DNA from: Mytilus edulis
Lineage: Eukaryota; Mollusca; Bivalvia; Mytilida; Mytilidae
Assembly (NCBI RefSeq): GCF_963676685.1
Contig: NC_092350.1
Location: forward strand, 42,193,373-42,257,372
Reading direction: 5' to 3'
DNA: 64,000 bases
Under the pieces are notes generated by a model. The model was not told where the DNA came from and did no database searches. It was given only the letters and a program-made list of their open reading frames with translations. This document shows positions 22,351 to 34,209 of this stretch, one piece after another (the stretch's first letter is position 1; the number at the start of each line of letters is the position of its first letter). Position numbers and translations under genes: made by a program.

Positions 22351-25194
22351 TGAGAGTGGCTAGTATTTAGACATTCCATGTTAAATAAGACTTATTATTT
22401 GCATGGAGTGTGTATTGATAGTAATTTAAAAAAAAAAAAGATAATGAAAAAAATTGATAAATAAACTTGTATTTGCATTAAGTTAAATCTTGTGTAGAAA
22501 GAGGTGGCTTAAGTTGATTTTATATTGTCATTTATAGTAAATTCGAATGAAAAATACTAGCACTTAATGTTTTATACTGCAGCAGGGTACATGTAGTTAT
22601 TTTATTTTTATAAAATTATACAGATTGTATTTACAAATGAAATCCATATGTTGACTTTTTTCCCTGCATTTTTAGTGCGTTTTGGTTGTTCTCATTAAAG
22701 AATTAGGCTCTTCATTTTATATGTGTATATTATTAGGTTATGAATGAAAGAAAAATTTGGTGTGCTCAAAGGGATTTGCTGGATTAACCTTTAGCTGGAA
22801 CACACAAACACTAAAATTTGAAATCCAAGGATACCTCAATATTTGAGGAGTTATATGACTGTACTGGACCCTAAAAGAGTATTCAAACTCACACGAGGTC
22901 AATTTGCATGAGGGGGTTTGAAGCACTGACTGTAAATAATTTTTAAAAGATTAAAAGCCATTTTATATAAAAAAATTTCAAGCAAATTTATCTCAGAACT
23001 TATTGATATTAAAATGTGTTAAAAATATAGAATTTATATGTGTTATACAAAAAGCATTTATTTCCTTTTATATTTTCCATGGGTTCTTTGAAATATTATA
23101 TGCATTATTCAAAGTTGTTCTCATATTCAAACCACCTAATTAAGGGTTCACCATATTAGATGTATGTAATGGTTGTGATAATTGCATCACGAATTCTTCG
23201 ATATTAATATTTGTCATGTTTTTGTAATCATTGTTCATACTTAAAATCTGAAAGATATTTGATTTTTATGCAGTTATTATTTATGACTCTATTCTCTCTT
23301 TTACATTAGTAATATTAAATTGATATTTAAGTATGAATTTGAACAGTTGCTTATTGAAACTATCTTGGAGTATTATTTACTTGCTTTTTATATTTTAAAC
23401 AACTTTTTGTTTATTTTATATAAGAGAGTTATTATATTAATGTTTATGCTCATGTGAGTCTTGAGGGGTAAAACAGTATTTTCACATTAAGATATACTTG
23501 ATATTCATCAGTTTTAACAAAAGCTCAACAACAGCACATCAACAATATGAATTTCAAACTAAAATCTTGTTCATCCACTATATTTTTACTCTGTTGGATT
23601 CTTGTCTCATTGGCAATCATACAACATCTCCCTTTTTATCAAGCATTAAGTGGAATATTGTCAAAGTAGTGATTTCATAAGGTCGTTTGCAAGCTGACAA
23701 TTATGATACAAAGTACTCGAGTGTTGTGACAATTTATTATTAATTGATATTTTCAGAAAACTGATTACCGCCTCTGACAGCTTAACTAAAATGAATCATT
23801 TGGCGGAAGTAAGAGGTATTCTGTACTATTGTTTACTTCCTTGATGAAAAAAACTAAAATAAAAAAAATACAGAACTCCGCTTAAAATTATTAACGATAA
23901 GTTCCTACGCAAAATCTCGTTATTGTGTTATGTTCTTTGATATTTTTTGTATTCTTGTCTTTCATTTTTGCTAATGTGCCTTGTCTATATGACTTTTTGT
24001 GTTTCTTTGATACATATTAGTTTTATTAGATATAGTGTAATAATGTCTTGATTTCAAAGGCCAAATATGTTTGCAAAGTAATGTATGCTGGTTTTTCTAA
24101 AAGATTAAATTTAGATGAGTGGAAATTATTATCATTTATCTATTATCTATTTGAGAAATTTGGGAAAATAGGGCCTTCTCAAAATTTCCCTACTTTACAT
24201 TTCTGATTTAGCAATGAGTTGAAGTTTGTATTTCTTATACTCATATGTCTACTAAAAGCTATAAGCCCTAAATGTGAGAGAAATTACTATTACTTATTGA
24301 ACCAAAGATAATACACTTGTATTCATTGTCTGCATTATTCTACTTTAAGCAAAACCTTATTATTGGAATTTGAATATCATATATTCGAACTCTAACTGTA
24401 TATCTACCCTGAAGTATGTTTTTTAATAGCTACATATATTAAAGATTACTGTTACTTGTGATGTGCAATAATATAAAATCCAATGTTGATTTATACAATA
24501 ATTAATAAAATTGATAAATGATTAAAGTAGTTGATTTTTATACAATTTGTTGCAGTATTACAAATAAACCAACCAGGATTTACGTTTTGTATGCCAAATA
24601 TGTTTTTCATCTATAAAAGACTCATCAGTGACCCTCTATTGATAAAATTAGAAAGGCCAAAACAATAGTTGATGTGTTGCTTGGAATATAATGTCTGCAA
24701 CTATAGAAGCTATTATCAGTGCCCATTACATCATCAGATCATCAGGTATTGATTATGGTAGGGTAGCTCTTAAAAAAACCCAGAAGAATCAGGTTGCCTA
24801 CAAAAAAGAGGTTCAGAAAAAAGTAAAATCACAAAAATACTAAACTCCAAGGAAAATTCAAAACAAAAAGTCCCTAATCAAATGGCAAAATCAAAAGCCC
24901 AAACAAATTAAAATGGATAACAACCGAAAGTGTCATATTCCAGCATGGTACTCCACTAGTGGAAGTTCTAGTACTTGTATGCAGTACTCATGAATAAGAG
25001 TGTTTCTTTTTTATGCTCCTTGTCGAAGGCCTCACTGTAATTTTGTAATGAAGAACATCGATAAAACCGCTCTTCCTTTGCTTTTTGTGTGATTTTTGCT
25101 GTGAATGTCCCGATTTTGTGTCAGTATTGGATACCCCATATCCTTTGGTTTCTTCTTTTTATTTTGAATACTACAAGAGTAAATATTAATATAC
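22351..25194. other. AT-rich spacer between HSD17B14 and the MIF-like gene
   Basis: No gene is seen. Dispersed fragments are present: TTGTCTCATTGGCAATCATAC near 23605; GACTCATCAGTGACCCTCTA near 24620; a block with CTCCAAGGAAAATTCAAAAC and AATCAAATGGCAAAATC at about 24840-24900. The last block also appears, diverged, at 30840-30900 (-) and 31220-31300 (+). Sequence near 23840-23870 is a fragment of the same family. Confidence 0.55.
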
Positions 25195-25200
25195 TTTATT
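25195..25200 (-). other. Likely polyadenylation signal of the MIF-like gene
   Basis: TTTATT on the plus strand is AATAAA on the minus strand, 139 bases beyond the MIF-like stop codon at 25339. Confidence 0.45.
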
Positions 25201-25338
25201 TTCTATGCTTGTGTGCATATTGAACTCAAATCTACATGCGCTGTCTGAATTAATTATTTTATGTCCTCTTATGTCATGAGAACATCAAATAATTGCTGCC
25301 TTAGAATAAATGATTTCAATGTGATATTGCACAATTCC

Positions 25339-27028
25339 TCATGGGGAATAATATTGTGAGTATTTGTAGTCTGGTGCTCGTCTCCAGAAGCCATATTCAT
25401 GTGCACTGGCATCATGGTAATGAATGACGATTCTGAAAAAGAAACGAATTGCTTTGAAGATAACACTTTTGTTAGAGAAAATAATATAAGTATAAAAATA
25501 CCCGCATGTTTTAGAAAAGTTATGGACTGGAAACAAAATATAATGTTTATATGGTACTTAAATATAAAAAAAAGATGTGGTAAAATTACCAATGAGACAA
25601 CTTTCCACAGGAGACCAAATGACATAGAAATTAACAACTATAGGTCACTATAAGGCCTTCAACAATGATCAAAAACCCTACCGCAAAGGCAACGAAATGA
25701 AAAAGTATTCAAATGAGAAAACTAAAACCACATTTATTGATACACATTGTGTGCATGAAAGACGAAACCAAATTGCAGAAAAGACAAGAGTCATATTCCT
25801 GACACTTCCATCTGTTTAGGAAGAATATATCAAAGTATGAAGGTTTAGTCAAATTGCTGTCACAAGATCATTCCAGTGACACCCAACGACATTTTATTGG
25901 AGTTAATGCTGCATCTGTCATGAACATTGCCAGACCTTGCCAGGTTGACTTGCATTTTTGAATTCAATGCATGTATTTCTGGCTTGTATTAATGACAGGA
26001 GTGAGCATCATGTATTATCGACATTGAATGGACATAAAAGTAATATCTTAGTGACAGTTATACGCCACATAGAAGGATGCATAAATATTTTCAACATTTT
26101 TTTTATTTCACCTGCTACGCAAGTCCGTGTAATGCAAATTAAGAATAAGAGAAGTAAACAAAAACATGATTTGATTAAAACAACCGTTTCCCATTGTTTA
26201 AATTATTATTGTTCCATCCTGATAGGTTAGGATACATAGAATTAAGTTGTCCTTTATTTTCTGATAATAATACAAAGTTGGACTTATTGATCTATTTTGT
26301 TTTATGATGAGTTCATTCATAAATCTAAAATAAGTAATATTCCTGCATAGGGAACGAAAATCAAATGATAACACAACATTTAAGAATGATACCAGTATGT
26401 GTAGAACGTTCTATTTAAAAGAAAACCTCATTTTCATATGAATTTCAGACAGCAAAACAGAAGATATATATTTTTTAAATACAGGTACGACATAAAGGAG
26501 AGACGAAATATACCAGAGCGACATTCAAACTCATATGTCGAAAATAAACTGACAGCGACATGATTAAAAAATAAAAAGACAAACAGGCAAAGAATAGTAC
26601 ACAAAACACAACTTAGAAAACTTTAAAATAAGCATTACGAACGCCACCAAAAAATGGGATGTATCAGGTGCTCTGAAAGGATAATCAGATCCTCCTCCAC
26701 ATGTGGCACCCGTCATGTTGCTCATGTTAATATACCAACCCGATAAAAAGTTTCATGCGGTAGATCACATTCGTGAAAATTACAAATAACCTTAAATATT
26801 CTTTTCACCTAATGTTTTGGATGAAGCAAACTATGAAGTCTTAATACAACCTTACCTATTCTTCGGAATATTTGTATTCTCTGTTAGAAATTCCATAAAC
26901 TGTTTAGTGTATTCAGGGTTATTGGTTTCGTTAAATTTACCAACTGTATTCATATCTAAAAACATCATAGGACCACGACCGCCATTATGGTACATCCTAT
27001 CTCCACACGTCAATTTTATATAAACTAC
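25339..27028 (-). CDS. MIF-like protein (tautomerase superfamily), exons 2 and 3 only
   Basis: Exon 2 is 27028-26856 (173 bases) and exon 3 is 25432-25339, ending in TGA. Exon 2 has the same length, phase 0 start and phase 2 end as exon 2 of human MIF, and aligns without gaps: Y, GG, P, (I/V)GK, (S/T)K, and the ending NTNIPKNR against RLRISPDR. Exon 3 continues IVIHYHDASAHEYGFW where MIF has VYINYYDMNAANVGW, then adds RRAPDYKYSQYYSP. MIF is a secreted trimeric cytokine with keto-enol tautomerase activity. Here the CXXC pair of MIF is replaced by MMFL, and the pocket residues Tyr95 and Asn97 become Val and His, so the classical activities may be reduced or changed. Exon 1, with the catalytic Met-Pro start, was not found between 27029 and 34200; it may lie in the 31371-31470 gap or further away. 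A decaying pseudogene cannot be excluded, but both exons are open and correctly spliced. Confidence 0.8.
25567..25705 (+). repeat. GATGTGGTAAAATTACC copy in the MIF-like intron 2
   Basis: AAAGATGTGGTAAAATTACC, then GAGACAACTTTCCACAGG, AACAACTATAGGTCACTAT and CCTTCAACAATGATC. A well-preserved short member of the family described at 119. Confidence 0.75.
26480..26745 (-). repeat. GATCAC..CTATGTTGTG family, reverse copy
   Basis: Reading the minus strand gives GGATCTGATTATCC, TGTGTTTTGTGTACTATTC, TTTGTCTTTTTATTTTTTAA and GGTATATTTCGTCTCTCC. It is the reverse-oriented counterpart of the copy at 30175-30465 and lies in intron 2 of the MIF-like gene. Confidence 0.65.
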
Positions 27029-27199
27029 CTGAAATAACCCATTTCAAATACATCATTTATTTTGTCTCTAAGTCAATTAAATGAATTCGCAATGGTGTGA
27101 CTGTCTTGAAAATCCTTATTCTGATAACTTTAAATTGCTGATTAAAAAAATCATTGATATGTTTCTTTTCTGTATATTTAACGGAGGTAAATTATTTGA

Positions 27200-28440
27200 A
27201 ACAATAAGGTGTTTTTTTCTACCACCAGGAGTCGATTTCACAAAAAAACTAACGACTAAGATTGATCGTAAGTATACTGATTTGTATAGATTGTCAAAGC
27301 CATCAAGCTGTGTCTGATATTGGCTTCCCTTTGTAATGGCTCGAACGCAACTGACTGGGCTGATGTACACGAAAGCGCGTCTAAATCACCAAAATATAAG
27401 CCTGGTATGATGATATTTACCAAGTGTCTTTGGCCTTTTTTAGGCTATTGTCGATTTTTAATGATCTTCAACTTCAAATCTGATTTTGACTTCAATTAGT
27501 TTTGATTGGAGAGGTCAACACAAATGGTATCATGTAAACGAAATGTGCGTCTGTCGTTATCGACTTTTCAAATTATGAGCTTTGTACACTGTATCTTTGA
27601 TAGGTTTCAAAGTGTAAATGAAATTTCAATAGCAACGACATATTTCCCTAAAAGAATTATGAAAATACTACTTTCATTTTCTCAAAATTATTTGGAAATA
27701 ATATATTTCAACTTGTATTACATATCATGAAATTGATTTCCTTGAAAGAAGCTAATAGACTAAAATTTTCAAGTGGTTATATTGAAGCGATCCTTAAGAA
27801 AATTTAATAGATGCCGTCACGAGTTGATTGATAAATTTGGAATGCTTGTATCTGTTTCACAAACGACGGATATGTTTTAATGATCGTATCTACAACCCGT
27901 CCTGTAACTGAATTTGACCTATAACAGGGATACACTCACAGCTACATGACGGGCGCCGCATGAAGCAGATTGTGGTTGTCCTTCTGGAGCACTTTACATG
28001 ACCCCCAAGTCATAACGTTTTGGAATTATGAGTTTGAATAATACATTGGTATATTTCGCCCCTCTTTTACAAGCTTTTGTTACATATTGTGCAATCGTTA
28101 TATTTATAAGAATTCAATTCATCTTTCTGAGGTAAAAAGAGATGACCGAAACCATAATCATGATGAAATAATGCTGTCGAAAGTCTAAATTAACAGCAAA
28201 TTCATAAACATTAATGTAAAATCAAAAAAGGCAACAGTAGTAAGTGTTCAAAAGTTATAAATCGATTGAGAAAAACCAAAACTGAGGGAAGCACATCAAC
28301 TATATGAGAAAAACCAAAGGGACAACAAGAACACCGAAGTGCAACACAAACATACACCAACACGCATAGAAACTATTTGATAACAACTGTCTTTTTCCTG
28401 ACTTGGTACAGGATTTTTCTTAAAATCATTTTAAGAAAAA
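27200..28440. repeat. Block of dispersed repeat fragments upstream of MIF-like exon 2
   Basis: Three pieces are visible. 27230-27425 contains GTCGATTTCACAAAAAAACT and GATGTACACGAAAGCGC. 27890-28080 contains CAGCTACATGACGGGCGCC and ATTTCGCCCCTCTTTTAC. 28240-28440 contains GGGACAACAAGAACACCG and GACTTGGTACAGGATTTTTC. Each resembles repeat sequence I recall from mussel loci. No first MIF exon was found here. Confidence 0.5.
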
Positions 28441-28881
28441 AAATGGTTGGTTGAACTTGTTTTTATGATTTTAATTTTATAGTCGTAGATATATGAGGAA
28501 TCATTTCCATAGTAATTAGTTTATTATTTCCAAAAAAAGTCCAGATTAGATATTAAACCAATATTTAAATAATGGTTATGTACATTTTCTTCTGTAATTT
28601 TAACACGAAAATATTAATACTTGAATTCATTATTGAGTATATTTTATCAATAAAGCTATGTTTAACTTTAATGAATCAAATGTAAATAACCTTAAAGTTC
28701 GTTATGCAATTTTTGTTATATCATATTGATTACATACAATTTTTAAAATTTAAATAAATCCTTTCTAAAATTGTCCTTATTTAAATTTTGAAATTCAAGA
28801 AACTAAAGGTTACAACTCCATCATGCAAAATTAGCTTCGATGGAATTGTTGATTTTTAAGTTCTTTTTGGTCATATACATA

Positions 28882-29930
28882 TGTAGGACTCAAATCTATG
28901 GCGGGTTCCAAATCTATGGCAGATTCCTAATCTATGGTAAATGTGACGTTACAAACGCCAAACAACTCAAATCTATGGCAGATTTTTGTTTCCTCCAAAT
29001 CTATGGCAGATCTGGGGGAGAGAGTAACAGATAACGTCACAATTGAATAACGCCATATTACATCTTCGCTGCAGCTAACGATGGCGGAACCCATAGATTT
29101 GAACACCATTCAAGATGAAATTATTTTCCTGACAAAAATTTGCCGGTGGTTTTAAGGAAAATGTGACCTACTATTCCGAAGAAGGACAAGATGTGCTGTA
29201 CGGGTCAATGCCCGCGATGAATAAGGGCACCGCTATTTTCAGTATCGCATATTTTTAAAAAGAGTTCTGGTAGTATTCTACGGTCTACGGCTGGCAAAGT
29301 TTATAATGTGAAAGATCAAATTACCGGATACAAATTTGATTTAAATCGACATCAAATAAAAAAGATGAATTAACGATATCGCTGAAATAAATATTATTTC
29401 AAAATTCAAACTGTATTTTGTTTTTATTTGTCACTTTTTTAATTATTTTCATTTTTATTTATAAAAAGCGGTCTTCTTGTTTGTTAAACGACTTATTAGT
29501 TGGTTTAATGAATGGATTAAACAGATACCATGCACAGTTTAAAAAAATGTTTATTTTTTACAGAGCACACCATTTCATCTTGAAGTCTGTATTAAGGTTT
29601 ATGAATTTACAATTTATGACATTTTTTGGTTGACCATTATGGAATGCTTATTTCACAAATGTTTAAAGACATGTTCCCGTTGTCGTATACTTCCTCTTTC
29701 GTAAGACAAGTCGTTGGTCGAATATGTACTGCATTGTTTTCTTTTTGCAAAAAAAAATGCCATAGATTTGGAAACAATAAAAATCCGCCATAGATTAGGA
29801 AACTACAAAACTTGCCATAGATTAGGATTGTAAAAAATCTGCCATAGATTTGGAATGGCATGACGTCACATTTACCATAGATTAGGAATCTGCCATAGAT
29901 TTGGAACTCACCATGGATTTGAGTCCTACA
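28882..29930. mobile_element. 1.05 kb TIR element with clustered AATCTATGGC subterminal motifs
   Basis: The ends are TGTAGGACTCAAATC and GATTTGAGTCCTACA, flanked by TA on each side (28880-28881, 29931-29932). The inverted ends match for about 70 bases. Five copies of a (C)AAATCTATGGC-like motif lie in the first 130 bases (starts near 28891, 28911, 28930, 28970, 28997). Six or more inverted copies lie in the last 170 bases (near 29759-29915), and one is near 29088. A short frame starting MAEPIDLNTIQDEI at about 29081 stops after 24 codons. No transposase is seen, so it is non-autonomous. Confidence 0.85.
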
Positions 29931-30174
29931 TATATATATAGCTCTTCAAATTGTTTCGGTTCTTATAAATCCTTGGCTTTCAAACATTTGGCTTTGAGCG
30001 TTCCTGATAAAGGTTAACCCAGAAACGTATGCAAGAAATTGTATAACGTGTTGTTTTCGTCTTTTATTTTGATTATCAATATATTGAGAAAATGTTTACC
30101 ATAAAATAAAGGTTGTTCATTTGGTTGGTTGACCGTTTTACAGATGATATCGGATATGTTCCTTACGTCGTAAC

Positions 30175-30465
30175 TACAATACCCTTCCCTTTTCACGAAT
30201 CTGACCTACCGAGTTAAACTATTTACCGGACATGTGCCACCTGTGGAGCAGGATCGGCTTACCCTTCCGGAACACCTGAGATCACACAAAGTTTTTGGTG
30301 GGGTTCGTCTTTAGTTTTCTATGTTGTGTCTTCTGTACTATTATAATTTTTATGTCTGTTTGTCTTTTTATTCTTAGGCATGGCGTTGTCAGTATATTTT
30401 CTATCTATGAGTTTGACTCTCCCTCTGGTATCTTTCGTCCCTCTTTTGATTGATAATAATAAAAA
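30175..30465 (+). repeat. GATCAC..CTATGTTGTG family, forward copy
   Basis: TTTCACGAATCTGACCTACC, CGGACATGTGCCACCTGTGG, CCGGAACACCTGAGATCAC, GTTTTCTATGTTGTGTC and GGCATGGCGTTGTCAG appear in order, ending with CCTCTGGTATCTTTCGTCC. This is the fullest copy in the window. Confidence 0.7.
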
Positions 30466-31370
30466 AAAGATTAAAATGAGGAAAATAATAAGGTATCAAA
30501 TTACGAAACTTTATAGGAATAACTAATATTGCTGGGTATTTTTTTTTTTTACAATTTACGTAAATTGATGGCTATTGCTGACATTTTGACTTGACCGAAA
30601 AATCAATAAAGTACAACATCCAATATATATGCAATAAGATGGAATGTATGGCCTAATTTTTTTCATCTATTATGTCTGTTTGCTTTATTCACACATCGTT
30701 GTCAAAATAATGAAATTTTATGCGAATGACATATATGAGTGAAATGTTTGGCTAGCTATAAAACCAGTTTCACTCCATCATTTTCTACCTAAGAAACTGC
30801 CTGTACCTAGTTAGGAATATGATAGTTATTTTCCTTTCTTTTGATGTGTTTGAGCTTTTGATTTTGCCATTTGAATGCTAGATTTTCGTTTTGAATTTTC
30901 CTCGGATTTTTATCATTTCACCTTTTTGTGAGACATTTGGTAGAACAATATCACATAGAAAGCAAAAAAAATTTGTTTAGTCTATTAACTGCTACTTCTA
31001 CTTGGACTTTTATCTAGTGATAAGAAACCATTAAGGATTTTCGAAACTTGAAGTTGTGTTTAATAAGTTAATACAACTTATTGTTTCTTATTAATTAGTT
31101 ATAACTGTTGATGTAAATGTCCTTTGTTTTTTTTTAGTCTTTGTTTACTCCTTAGTATTGATTGTTATTGTCTTATACCAATTTTTCTTTCTAAAAATAT
31201 ATTTGCAATTTGCAATGACTGGTAAAAAGTACAATAGGACAATTCAAAACGAAAAATCCTTGATCAAATGGCAAAATGAAAAGTTTAAACATCAAAGGTC
31301 TTGTAACTAGCATTTTTTCAAGTAGAAAATGGTTAATCCTGATTGTATAGCTAACCAAACCTCTCAATTG
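30466..31370. other. AT-rich stretch before the assembly gap
   Basis: No gene is seen. Fragments of the AATCAAATGGCAAAATC repeat lie near 30840-30900 (reverse) and 31220-31300 (forward). Confidence 0.5.
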
Positions 31371-31470
31371 NNNNNNNNNNNNNNNNNNNNNNNNNNNNNN
31401 NNNNNNNNNNNNNNNNNNNNNNNNNNNNNNNNNNNNNNNNNNNNNNNNNNNNNNNNNNNNNNNNNNNNNN
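31371..31470. other. Assembly gap of 100 N
   Basis: Exactly 100 N, the conventional size for a scaffold gap of unknown length. Sequence is missing here; the first exon of the MIF-like gene is one candidate for what it hides. Confidence 0.98.
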
Positions 31471-32654
31471 GTTGAAATAACTTTTATTTTGTGATTTCAT
31501 GTTATTAGTTTAGATTTCCCAATTGGGTATGTGAGCTATGTTATTACTTGCCACCTTTAGCATCTTTTATCGTTATTATATCACACCTTCGATATCAGGG
31601 TCTGACAGGGATGATGTTTTCCGATCTGTGCATCTGTCTGTTCATAACTATTATTAAGATTTCATGTTATGTATTACGGTTAATTAAGTTGTGGAAACTT
31701 TAATTTCAATTTATTTTAATTTTAACTTCAGTTTGAAACTTAGTATACATTTTAATAATGATGTTGACATAAAAAAAAAATATATATATATGCTAAATTA
31801 GGGTTTCAACCCAGATTTCATTAATCATTGAAGGTTGACCACGAAGTTGTATTCGCATCAACTTGAAACTTCTTGCTATACACATGGACATTATGATGTA
31901 AACTGTTTGAAAAATTCAAAATATTCCTGATATATTTACCACTGGACGTTAAGCAAGCTACAGTCAATCAAATCGATGTCGATCAAGTCTTTTCTTTTCT
32001 TTTTCTCAATCTCATTCACTCTTTTTCTTATATGTTAAGTTTATCATCGCTGTTTCACATTTTCAAAAACAATATTTGAAGTAAAAGTCTGGACTAGATT
32101 ATGAACGGTCAATAAAAATAATGACCCCCTTGTGCTATGTTTTTTTTTATCATATATAATTAGTAGTAAATACAGTACTTCTGAATATTTGATAAATAGC
32201 CTGCTGTTTAATCCATATCGCCCAATTTTGATGCGCATCCTTTATCATACCCTTTATCACACCCCTACTCATTTTTTTTAAAATCCGTTTTAATTTATGA
32301 AAGCTTCTCCAGAAAATGTTTTCTTCAAAAAAAATTCCTCAAAAATTGATCCTAAATGAACGGTCATCCGGACGTGACGCAATTTATTAAATAACGTCAT
32401 TGTTTGGAATGTGACGTCACAAACGTCGAATTTTCATATTTCTGACGACACGAAATGCAACTATAAAAAAATCAAATCAATGAAATACCATACAAAACGC
32501 ACACAAAAAAACACCAATACACAAAATATTTTTAAAACACAGCACGCAAATTGTAAGGTAACCCAGGTGCTTCGGATGAGTAATTGAGCAGTTCAAGACA
32601 AAAGTAGAACTGAAGGTAACTCATGTGCTAGGGATCAGAAAGCAGTTTCATATA
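31471..32654. other. AT-rich stretch after the gap, no gene seen
   Basis: A diverged partial copy of the CCCCACCTACGATAG family may lie near 31580-31930: GGTCTGACAGGGATGATG, GTTGACCACGAAGTTGTATT and ACTTGAAACTTCTTGC recall its text. No open frame of note. Confidence 0.4.
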
Positions 32655-32835
32655 TATACTCTCCTGTTGAAATATATGATAAAGCGTATAAAACATGGCA
32701 AAATCCGTATCACATGCCGTATCATCCTCAACCCAATATCAGCCCTCGGGCCTAAAGGTCCTCTGGGCTGATATTGGTATCTCGGGATGATACGGCATAT
32801 GATACGGATTTTGCCATGTATTATTCGCTATATAT
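32655..32835. repeat. Near-perfect hairpin of about 75-base arms
   Basis: The left arm reads CATGGCAAAATCCGTATCAC then ATGCCGTATCATCC and CAATATCAGCCCTCGGG. The right arm mirrors it with CTGGGCTGATATTG, GGATGATACGGCAT and GATACGGATTTTGCCATG. The loop is roughly CCTAAAGGTCCT. It fits a small foldback MITE. Confidence 0.85.
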
Positions 32836-32972
32836 CTTACAGTGTCACGACGGCTATCAAGCGTAAAGGGTCCTTTGATTTATACAAAAGGCGTCGCGTA
32901 CGTAAAGGTTCAAGTAGACACGTCACAGCGTAGACAAACAAATCTTTCAAAGCAAATCAGATTGTCGTTTAT

Positions 32973-33133
32973 TAAAGGAGTAGGTCCGGTAAGGGCCGAT
33001 TTTAGCCTCAATTTTCAAGTTCATCTAACGAAATATTTTAGACACTTTTTAAACACTTAAGTGTCTATTTCAATTGATTCAATTAGTTAATGTGAAAAAA
33101 TTTGACTAATTAAGGCAGCAACCATTTGATTTT

Positions 33134-33164
<31 letters not shown>

Positions 33165-33380
33165 CTATGTTTTTTTTTCTGTACAAACTTTTTTTGGAAA
33201 AACAATCTATTTTTTTCGCGACAAGTCGAAAACAATTTTTTTCTTTCAATTTTAGCATTACATATAGTGGCAGCTGAGGGTGAAACAAACATTTTTTTTT
33301 CTCAGAATCAAAAACAAATTATTTTTTTCTCCAAAAACTGGAAACAAACTTTTTTTTCCAAAAAAAAAACCATAGCCCCC

Positions 33381-33411
<31 letters not shown>

Positions 33412-33872
33412 AATCAAATGGTTGCTGCCTAAGTCATTTAAAACGCTTAATTATGAAAAATCTATCAAATATGCCAAAAATCGTCACTTTTCAGATTGTT
33501 TTTGTCAAAAATGAAAGTGGTCGCATCCGTGTTCATTTTCAACCTTTATAATATATATATATATTATGTATTATCATCAAATACAACTTACATTTCAATA
33601 TTAAGAATGAAGATGAATGCGGCCACTTTCATTTAAGACGGAAACCGTCTAAAATGTAACTAAAAAGCTAAAATTGTGAAGATTTCAGTAATTTAGCATG
33701 ACTTAATGATGCTAGCACCCGATGTATGTGCACTGTATTGTCAAAAACAGCCCATATTATGTAGCAGAATCATTCTACTTTCCAATAAATAACTTTACGA
33801 TTACATTTTCACAATTTTGTAAAACTGCTATATTTTGGGGCCGAAAAGGGGTCTTACTGAACCTACTCCTTT
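32973..33872. mobile_element. 0.9 kb TIR element containing a nested G/C-run foldback
   Basis: The ends AAAGGAGTAGGTCCGGTAAG and CTTACTGAACCTACTCCTTT are inverted partners. The body holds the nested element at 33112-33431; sequence on either side of that insertion (TTTGACTAA and GTCATTTAAAACGC) appears to be continuous host. No coding capacity is visible. Confidence 0.7.
33112..33431. mobile_element. Foldback MITE with G30 and C26 runs inside its inverted ends
   Basis: The left end is AAGGCAGCAACCATTTGATT followed by 30 G (33135-33164) and CTATG plus T-rich sequence. The right end is A-rich sequence, CATAG, 26 C (33376-33401), A-rich sequence, then AATCAAATGGTTGCTGCCT. The arms can pair G against C. 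The body is unusually T-rich on this strand. Shorter G or C runs elsewhere (1075, 3312, 12673, 39731, 49278) are not clearly part of the same element. Confidence 0.85.
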
Positions 33873-33957
33873 GTAATATATAGCTCCTGCTACGCTCCCA
33901 TGAAGTTTGTATATATAGCAAAAAAAATCTGATTAATTGACTCAAATATATATTTTA

Positions 33958-34055
33958 CATACTTTGACCTATAATGGTTTACTTTGACTTCGATGGAAAG
34001 TTGTCTCACATTGGCACTCGTACCACATCTTCTTATATCTATATAGTGATGTTTA
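33958..34055 (-). repeat. GATGTGGTACGAG copy just upstream of the first E2 gene
   Basis: On the minus strand: AAGAAGATGTGGTACGAGTG, CCAATGTGAGACAACTTTCC and GTAAACCATTATAGGTC. It ends about 155 bases before the start codon of the E2 gene at 34210, so it lies in its promoter or 5' leader. Confidence 0.7.
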
Positions 34056-34209
34056 AAAATACCCGGGTTAAAAGACTGGTGTCAAGTCTAAATATAGAAT
34101 CAAAACAAATCTGTATATCATAATCACATGGGTTTTACACATTTATTGATCATATTTACCATTTACACATTGTAGAGCATGCCAATATTGATTGAATATT
34201 TTATTGATA

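Noticed and set aside
29637-29861. MPFQIYGRFF frame as the missing first exon of the MIF-like gene
   Set aside because: It is the translation of the AATCTATGGC motif array and shows no MIF features beyond Met-Pro.
33106-33551. Frames encoding polyglycine or polyproline
   Set aside because: They are translations of the G30 and C26 runs inside a foldback MITE.
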